A stretch of 11,155 bases of DNA, taken from contig JANXQZ010001098.1 in the NCBI GenBank assembly GCA_025353235.1, positions 1-11,155 of the forward strand, in the 5' to 3' direction. The DNA comes from Bryobacterales bacterium. GTDB lineage: Bacteria; Acidobacteriota; Terriglobia; Bryobacterales; Bryobacteraceae. Positions 6,355-11,155 of the stretch are shown piece by piece; the first letter of the stretch is position 1; the number at the start of each line of letters is the position of its first letter. The notes below the pieces were generated by a model. The model saw nothing but the letters and a program-made list of their open reading frames with translations. It had not been told where the DNA came from and searched no databases. The position numbers were made by a program, and so were the translations under genes.

Positions 6355-8670
6355 TTAGTTGCGAAGCGGCTTGCCGGTCTTCAGCATAAACTGCATGCGC
6401 TCCTGAGTTTTCGGGTTGCCGCACAGGCTGAGAAACGCTTCGCGTTCCAGGTCAAGCAAGTATTGCTCAGACACGGTTTGCTCACCTGTCAGATGTCCAC
6501 CAGTTAGAATCAGCGCCAGCTTTTCGCCAACCGCGACATCGTAATCGCTGATGTAATCGCCTTGGCGGGCGCTCCAGATTCCAATTTTGAGCATCGCGAA
6601 AGCGGCTTCGCCATGCACCTTGATGTCGTGACGCGGAGTGCCGGGAGTATAGTTCGCCACCAGCGATTTCGCGAGAGCTTTCGCATCTCCGACGAGACGC
6701 TCGGGATTCATCGAAATAGCGTCGGTGCGGTGCAGCAACCCAAGGTGTTTCGCATCCTCGGCGCTGGACGAGACCTTGGCATAGCCAATCAGTTCGAAAA
6801 CTTTGCGCGGATCCTTCAAGCGAACTAGCAGCTCCTTGCATCCGCCTCCGCCCGGTATGAGGCCCACGCCGACTTCCACCAGACCCATATACAGTTCCGC
6901 CGAAGCTTGCACCTTGGTGGCGTGCAACGCGATTTCGCACCCGCCGCCGAGGGTGCGCGAGAAGGGCGCAGCCACCACCGGCTTGGGCGCGTACTTCATG
7001 GCCATGTTGACCTGCTGGAAACGGTTAACGGCAGCGTTCAAATCGTCCCACTCGCCTTCCTGCGCACCGAGCAGCATCATCATCAGGTTGGCGCCGACGC
7101 TGAAGTCTTGCCCATCGTTGGCTACTACCATTGCATCGAAGTTGGTCTTGAGCTCGTCCAAGCCAGCGTAGAGCATGGCGATGTTGTCCTCGCCAATTGC
7201 GTTCATCTTGCTGTGGAATTCGACGCAGCAAACACCGTCGCCGAGGTCAATGAGGGACGCGCCGGGATTCTGACGGATGACTCCGTTGGACTGCTTGACA
7301 TCTGACAGCACCAGGATGCCAGGGCGTTCTTCGAGCGGTTCGAAGCGCCCACGTGCGAAGTCGAAGTAAGTCTTATGCTTGCGTTCGTAGAGCGAAGTTG
7401 CGCCTGACGCCAGCGCATCCTGAATGTTTTGGGGGATAGGGCGATGCTCGGATTCGAGACGATTCACGACGGCTTTGAAGCCCAGCGCATCCCACAGCTC
7501 GAACGGTCCCAGCTTGTTGGCGTAGCCCCACCGCATGGCCTGATCGATCTCGACAATGCGGTCTGAGATCTCGGGGATCATAGCAGCCGAATACAGGAAA
7601 ACGTCGCTGAACACCTTCCACAGAAAGTTGCCGACCCGATCGTTGCCACGGACGAGAGTGCGCAGGCGTTCGGGCAGGTCTTCAATAGACTTTGCGGCTT
7701 CAGCGGAGGGGAACTTCACTTTCGGAAGAGGCTTGTACTCGAAGGTTTTCCAATCGATGACCCAGATTTCTTTGTTGTCGCCCTTGCCGACGCGCTTGTA
7801 AAAACCTTGGCCGGTCTTCTCGCCGAGCCACTTGCGCTGCAGCATTTCCTTCTGATACGGAGTGGGCAGGAAGCGCTCGCGCCAGGGATCGTGCGGGACA
7901 GCGTCATAGAGGTTGCTGCCAACAAACGCCCATACGTCGAGACCCACGATGTCGAGCAGGCGAAAGCTGGCGCTATTGGGGAGCCCGATGAGCGGACCCG
8001 TGAGGGCGTCCACTTCCTCCACGGAGTAATCGTCCTCCATCGTGACCTTGGCAATGGTGGAGCCGAAAAAGCTCCCAATGCGATTCGCAATGAAGTTGGG
8101 CGTATCCTTGCAGGGCACCACGCCCTTACCCAGTTTGCGATCCGCGTAATCTGTGACGAAGCGGATGACTTCGGGATCGGTATCCGCGCCTGGAATCATT
8201 TCCATGAGGTGCAAATAGCGAGGCGGGTTGAAGAAATGCGTTCCTAGAAAGTGGGCGCGGAAGCTTGGAGAGAAACCTTCCGCGATGCGGGCCAGAGGGA
8301 TGCCGCTGGTGTTGGTGGAGAGAATCGCATCGGCGCGCCGGATGAGTTCGACGCGATGCCAGAGGTCGCGCTTGATTTGAAGGTTCTCTGATACGGCTTC
8401 GATGATCCAATCGCAATCGGCGATTTGGTCGAGGTCGTCCTCGAAGTTGCCAGGCTTGATGAGAGCCATCGCGGACTCGGTGAAGAAGCCGCCGGGCTTC
8501 TGTTTGGCGGCGTTCTCGATGCCCTTGATCGCAGCCGCATTGCGGTGGGATTGACCAGGGAGGACGATATCGAGAAGGAGGGAGGGAACGCCGGCGTTGG
8601 CAAAATGCGCGGCGATGCGGGCTCCCATGGTCCCGGCTCCCAGGACGGCTACACGGCGAAGAGTTCTCAT
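6355..8670 (-). CDS. fadN: 3-hydroxyacyl-CoA dehydrogenase / enoyl-CoA hydratase, FadN-type (771 aa)
   Basis: Bifunctional beta-oxidation enzyme: hydrates trans-2-enoyl-CoA and oxidises the resulting 3-hydroxyacyl-CoA with NAD+. The domain order is dehydrogenase first, crotonase last, as in Bacillus FadN and opposite to E. coli FadB. The N-terminal Rossmann fold has VLGAGTMG (GxGxxG 11-16). The dehydrogenase catalytic pair is H145 (GTHFFNPP) and E157 (LMEMI), followed by the CoA/NAD segment TPNFIANR. A second 3HCDH C-terminal-type domain lies in the middle. The crotonase part has the oxyanion-hole segment SVGANL (about 524-529), GGGCE with E579, and VEVGVGLIPGGGG with E599, so both hydratase glutamates are present. 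The frame is open to 8763, but the ATG at 8670 is chosen: a GAGGAA SD (8677-8682) sits six bases before it, and the Rossmann strand starts right after. No thiolase (FadA) or acyl-CoA dehydrogenase (FadE) is adjacent, unlike the usual fadNAE layout. Confidence 0.95.
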   Translation of the reverse strand: MRTLRRVAVLGAGTMGARIAAHFANAGVPSLLLDIVLPGQSHRNAAAIKGIENAAKQKPGGFFTESAMALIKPGNFEDDLDQIADCDWIIEAVSENLQIKRDLWHRVELIRRADAILSTNTSGIPLARIAEGFSPSFRAHFLGTHFFNPPRYLHLMEMIPGADTDPEVIRFVTDYADRKLGKGVVPCKDTPNFIANRIGSFFGSTIAKVTMEDDYSVEEVDALTGPLIGLPNSASFRLLDIVGLDVWAFVGSNLYDAVPHDPWRERFLPTPYQKEMLQRKWLGEKTGQGFYKRVGKGDNKEIWVIDWKTFEYKPLPKVKFPSAEAAKSIEDLPERLRTLVRGNDRVGNFLWKVFSDVFLYSAAMIPEISDRIVEIDQAMRWGYANKLGPFELWDALGFKAVVNRLESEHRPIPQNIQDALASGATSLYERKHKTYFDFARGRFEPLEERPGILVLSDVKQSNGVIRQNPGASLIDLGDGVCCVEFHSKMNAIGEDNIAMLYAGLDELKTNFDAMVVANDGQDFSVGANLMMMLLGAQEGEWDDLNAAVNRFQQVNMAMKYAPKPVVAAPFSRTLGGGCEIALHATKVQASAELYMGLVEVGVGLIPGGGGCKELLVRLKDPRKVFELIGYAKVSSSAEDAKHLGLLHRTDAISMNPERLVGDAKALAKSLVANYTPGTPRHDIKVHGEAAFAMLKIGIWSARQGDYISDYDVAVGEKLALILTGGHLTGEQTVSEQYLLDLEREAFLSLCGNPKTQERMQFMLKTGKPLRN

Positions 8671-8712
8671 TGAATATTCCTCGTTCATTGTACTTCGGGG
8701 CATGATTGGGAG
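8671..8712. promoter_or_regulatory. Divergent fadN / cas6 intergenic region (42 bp)
   Basis: Holds the fadN SD (8677-8682, minus strand) and leaves little room for two promoters, so promoters must overlap each other or the facing coding starts. On the plus strand GGGAG lies directly against the cas6 ATG, too close to be a good SD. No clear -35/-10 pair was recognised. Confidence 0.4.
8677..8682 (-). promoter_or_regulatory. Ribosome binding site deciding the fadN start
   Basis: GAGGAA on the minus strand, six bases before the ATG at 8670. It rules for the 771-aa form over the longer open frames starting at 8688 or 8763. Confidence 0.7.
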
Positions 8713-9645
8713 ATGCAGTTTTGCTTTCATCGCGTGCGCTTCCACTTTGTCGCAAAGGGACACGTGAGTTTCGCGCAGGGTAAGGCGGGGAATATTTTAA
8801 GAGGAGCGTTCGGAACTATATTTCGACGAGTTGCCTGCTTGCCTCAGTGCAGGGATAGCAAGACTTGCGAGATCCGCGATTCGTGTGCATATGCCCGGAT
8901 TTTTGAACCGCATGCCAGCCATGCAGGACCGAGCGGACTTGCGGATCTCCCGAGGCCGTTCGTTTTTCGAGCGAGTCATCTGGAGGGGCGAACGGTGCAT
9001 CGGGGAGAGCCCTTCTATTTCGACGTTCATTTATTTGATCTGCAGGAGATAGTTATTTGCTACTTTGTGAAGGCGTTCGCGAAGCTGGCGAGCGAAGGGC
9101 TTGGGCCCGGACGTGCGCAAGCTGCGCTAACCAGCGTGGAGCTGCTGGATGTGTCAGGCCAGGTGTTTCGGAAGGTCTTCGATGGCGTCTCACTTTCGGC
9201 ATCACGGATCGAACCTTGCTCGCTGAGCTTGGAGGCTTCAGGGGAATCAGTGCCGCAAGTAGAAGTGCACTTCATCACTCCCATGGAGTTAAAGGCCGCC
9301 GACGGCCTCATAAACCGTCCTGAGTTTGGCGTGTTGCTGGCGCGCCTGCGGGACCGCCTGAGCACTTTGCGCGCGCTATATGGGGCGGGCCCGCTGGAGA
9401 TCGACTTTGCGGAGTTTGGGCGGAGGGCGGCGGCGGTGACAATGACTCGCTGCGAACTCCGGCATCAGGAGGTTACGCGCTTCAGCACTCGGACGCGGCA
9501 GAGTCATTCACTCAGTGGATTCGTCGGAGTAGCGGAGTACGAGGGGGAACTGCGGGAGTTTATCCCCTATTTGATTATCGGCCAATTTACCGGGATGGGG
9601 CGGCAGACTACTTGGGGAAAGGGGGAGATTGCGGTGAGGCTCTAA
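8713..9645 (+). CDS. cas6: Stand-alone Cas6-family RAMP endoribonuclease-like protein (310 aa)
   Basis: Cas6 proteins cut CRISPR precursor transcripts within the repeat. The N-terminal ferredoxin-like (RAMP) fold starts with FHRVRFHFVAKG and continues with the strongly typical LRGAFGTIFRRV (29-40). A four-cysteine cluster, C42-x3-C46-x5-C52-x5-C58, ends in CAYARIFEP, as in the Cas6 C-terminal-domain family (PF10040-like). The C-terminus has the second RAMP half, GFVGVAEYEGELREFIPYL, and the glycine-rich loop GQFTGMGRQTTWGKG (290-304), which binds repeat RNA in characterised relatives. Length is normal for the family. I chose ATG 8713 because the first beta strand follows at once; a GTG at codon 8 is possible, and neither has a good SD. 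No CRISPR array, cas1/cas2 or effector gene lies nearby; neighbours are fadN and a cytochrome operon. It may serve a distant locus in trans or have another RNA target. The catalytic histidine cannot be assigned from sequence alone. Confidence 0.82.
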   Translation: MQFCFHRVRFHFVAKGHVSFAQGKAGNILRGAFGTIFRRVACLPQCRDSKTCEIRDSCAYARIFEPHASHAGPSGLADLPRPFVFRASHLEGRTVHRGEPFYFDVHLFDLQEIVICYFVKAFAKLASEGLGPGRAQAALTSVELLDVSGQVFRKVFDGVSLSASRIEPCSLSLEASGESVPQVEVHFITPMELKAADGLINRPEFGVLLARLRDRLSTLRALYGAGPLEIDFAEFGRRAAAVTMTRCELRHQEVTRFSTRTRQSHSLSGFVGVAEYEGELREFIPYLIIGQFTGMGRQTTWGKGEIAVRL

Positions 9646-9650
9646 CTCAC
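9634..9650. terminator. Weak hairpin between convergent cas6 and cytochrome genes
   Basis: GTGAG and CTCAC form a 5-bp stem with a 7-base loop spanning the cas6 stop; AATTTT follows about 5 bases later on the plus strand. The two genes are only 8 bp apart. The stem is short and not GC-rich, so a real terminator is only possible. Confidence 0.25.
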
Positions 9651-9653
9651 AAT

Positions 9654-10118
9654 CTAATTTTGCGGCTCGTGGCAGAACGTGCAATCGATACTCACCTTCT
9701 TCATCCGATGGCAATTCATGCATCCGCCCATCGACAGATCTCCTTCCTTCGTTAACTCGTCTCGCTGCGCCACCTTCCCGTGACACTCCTCACAGGAATT
9801 GCTCGTCTCCATATGCGACCGGTGGCTAAACTTCACGTACCCAGGCACCTGATAGATCCGCGACCAATTGATCTCGCGATCGCTCTTCGCATAACCGGCA
9901 AGCTTGAGGATCGGCGGGCTGTCGGCCTTGATCGTGGAGTGGCACTGCATGCACTTTGAGGCCACTGCAATCGTCATCATTTCACCCGGATCCGGGTTGG
10001 GATGACACATTTTGCATTGCATCTTAAGTGTGCCTGCATGCACCTTATGGCTGAAAGGGATCGGCTGCTCGCCCAACAGATGACACGCGGCGACCAGAAA
10101 CAGAACGACAGCCCTCAA
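9654..10118 (-). CDS. Exported pentaheme c-type cytochrome, cytochrome c7/c3 family (154 aa)
   Basis: A small periplasmic electron carrier. There are five CXXCH haem sites: C35-H39, C56-H60, C109-H113, C133-H137 and C146-H150. FSHKVH (H24, H27) and FSHRSH (H99, H102) supply likely distal histidine ligands, as in the class III cytochrome fold. The N-terminus [18 protein letters not shown] is a short export signal; VAAC could be a lipobox at C12, but the segment is unusually short. The arrangement also resembles the haem domain of ActA of alternative complex III, but there is no membrane anchor and no actB follows. The TTG at 10118 is chosen as start: TTGA overlaps the stop of the GMC gene and AAGGGAA lies just upstream (10122-10128). 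This coupling suggests that the cytochrome takes electrons from the GMC dehydrogenase. Convergent with cas6. Confidence 0.92.
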   Translation of the reverse strand: MRAVVLFLVAACHLLGEQPIPFSHKVHAGTLKMQCKMCHPNPDPGEMMTIAVASKCMQCHSTIKADSPPILKLAGYAKSDREINWSRIYQVPGYVKFSHRSHMETSNSCEECHGKVAQRDELTKEGDLSMGGCMNCHRMKKVSIDCTFCHEPQN

Positions 10119-11155
10119 AGATTCCCTTTCCGCATCTCCTCGGCCATGTACTCGGACGCGCGCATGGAGAGCGACAAAATCGTCATGGTCGGATTTTGAT
10201 ATCCGCCGCTCACAAAACTGCTCCCATCCACCACGAATAAATTCTTCACGTCATGGCTCTGATTCCACTGATTCAATACGCTGGTTTTGGAATTGTCCCC
10301 CATGCGGCAAGTCCCCAATTCGTGGATGCTGTAGCCTGGCGGGAACATTTGATCGTGCTTGGCGAGCACCTCGAATTTAGCGTCCAGGCATACCTCTTCG
10401 AACGTGTTCATGGCATGTTTGGCCATCTTGAATTCGTTGTCCGAGTAGCGAGCCTGAATGTGCAAGGCAGGGATGCCCCAAGCGTCGCTAATAAGCTTGT
10501 CGATGGCAACGAAGTTCTCATGGCGCGGCAGCACCTCGCCCATGATGGTGACCGCCACGCCCGCGCCGCGATAGCTGTTCAGCGTTTTCTCAAACTCCTC
10601 GCCATAGCCAGGAATGTATTTCTGATCCGGGCTGCCGCCGGTGCTGAAGTCATAAGCGTAGCCCCGGATAAAGTCCTTCTCTTTCCCATTCTTCAGGTTT
10701 ACAAAACGAGGAGAGTAACCGCCGCCGCCCATCAAGCCGCGCGGAGCCTTCCCGTCCTTTGCCTCGGGCACCACGGCCTGCACTCCCTGCGAGATGTATA
10801 GCTGATCGTGCAAATAATGGCCGAGCACGCCACTCGAATTAGCAATTTTCGAGTTGAGAAGAATTCGGGTGCTCTCCAGGCAAGACGCCCCAACCACCAC
10901 GACGCGAGCTTTGGCATGCATCTCGCGACGGGAATGCCGATCCAGGAAATTGACGCCGTTCGCCAGTCCCGTGTTCTTGTCGACGGTAATATCGCGGACC
11001 ACTGCGTTTGGAACGATGCTCAGGTTGCCCGTCTCCAGCGCGTCGGGGAGCAGCAAATTGAAAGAGCTCGCGAACTGTCCGACACCGGTGGCGCGACGCA
11101 TCTTCGTGACGGGGATGTTCTGCTTGCCAGCCGACGCTATGAAGCGCTGCATCGA
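10115..11155 (-). CDS. GMC-family FAD oxidoreductase, C-terminal part (5' end outside window)
   Basis: A flavin dehydrogenase of the glucose-methanol-choline family, probably acting on a sugar or alcohol and passing electrons to a cytochrome. The visible 346 codons begin inside the protein, so the N-terminal FAD-binding GxGxxG is missing; the frame runs off the right edge. The segment [17 protein letters not shown] is the second GMC signature in the form typical of gluconate-dehydrogenase-like members. The C-terminal GMC domain carries the catalytic histidine in HELGTCRMG and the partner asparagine in [10 protein letters not shown], so the active site is intact in the visible part. No damage is seen. 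Its TGA (10115-10117) overlaps the TTG start of the pentaheme cytochrome. In relatives a small gluconate 2-dehydrogenase subunit-3 gene is often upstream, which here would be outside the window. The substrate is unknown. Confidence 0.93.
   Translation of the reverse strand, partial: SMQRFIASAGKQNIPVTKMRRATGVGQFASSFNLLLPDALETGNLSIVPNAVVRDITVDKNTGLANGVNFLDRHSRREMHAKARVVVVGASCLESTRILLNSKIANSSGVLGHYLHDQLYISQGVQAVVPEAKDGKAPRGLMGGGGYSPRFVNLKNGKEKDFIRGYAYDFSTGGSPDQKYIPGYGEEFEKTLNSYRGAGVAVTIMGEVLPRHENFVAIDKLISDAWGIPALHIQARYSDNEFKMAKHAMNTFEEVCLDAKFEVLAKHDQMFPPGYSIHELGTCRMGDNSKTSVLNQWNQSHDVKNLFVVDGSSFVSGGYQNPTMTILSLSMRASEYMAEEMRKGNL
10122..10128 (-). promoter_or_regulatory. Ribosome binding site for the TTG-started cytochrome gene
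   Basis: AAGGGAA on the minus strand, three to five bases before the TTG at 10118, inside the last codons of the GMC gene. It supports the rare start codon and coupled translation. Confidence 0.55.

Noticed and set aside
8688..8763. Upstream start codons for fadN
   Set aside because: They add residues before the Rossmann strand, overlap the cas6 start, and the best SD serves the ATG at 8670.
8713..9645. CRISPR array near the cas6-like gene
   Set aside because: I looked for regularly spaced direct repeats in the flanks and the rest of the window and saw none.
9654..10118. ActA subunit of alternative complex III
   Set aside because: Haem spacing is similar, but the protein is short, lacks a membrane anchor, and its neighbours are a GMC gene and cas6, not actB-F.

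Overview
The window has high-GC coding with SD-type ribosome binding sites and short intergenic gaps. The gene mix suggests an Acidobacteriota chromosome, probably Solibacteres/Bryobacterales-like. It includes an ECF sigma factor overlapping a Ser/Thr kinase, a kinase-cyclase-TPR fusion, a FadN-type beta-oxidation enzyme, and a GMC oxidoreductase coupled to a pentaheme cytochrome. The taxonomic call is an inference from gene content, not from a marker gene.

Left part (1-5215) is a signalling and peptide region with signs of duplication and decay. At the left edge is the C-terminal part of an ECF sigma factor (+). It overlaps by ATGA the start of a kinase gene that is now a pseudogene: one frameshift, one amber stop, an in-frame deletion of about 330 codons, and a second frameshift. 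Facing it on the minus strand is an intact paralogue of that kinase (1276-4341). This is a large kinase/nucleotide-cyclase/transmembrane/TPR protein whose own upstream ECF gene (4338-4541) has been gutted by an internal deletion. The two ECF-kinase pairs are therefore inverted paralogues. As far as the window shows, one keeps the sigma-4 region and the other keeps the kinase. Upstream of the second pair, on the same strand, lies a 70-aa peptide with a double-glycine leader typical of secreted or modified peptides. A truncated second copy of its start, ribosome binding site and upstream block lies at 946-1051, beside the broken kinase.

Middle part (5216-8670): a 64-aa HTH protein is followed 14 bp later by a beta-hydroxyacid dehydrogenase (3-hydroxyisobutyrate dehydrogenase family). 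Convergent to these is a full-length FadN-type 3-hydroxyacyl-CoA dehydrogenase/enoyl-CoA hydratase. Both enzymes act on hydroxyacyl-type substrates, but no thiolase or acyl-CoA dehydrogenase is in the window.

Right part (8713-11155): divergent from fadN by 42 bp is a stand-alone Cas6-family RAMP protein with an N-terminal four-cysteine cluster. No CRISPR array or other cas gene is visible. Convergent to it is a minus-strand operon: the C-terminal part of a GMC oxidoreductase (cut by the window edge), translationally coupled through a TTG start to a small exported pentaheme cytochrome. Together these look like a periplasmic dehydrogenase and its electron acceptor.

No rRNA, tRNA, insertion sequence or CRISPR array was seen.
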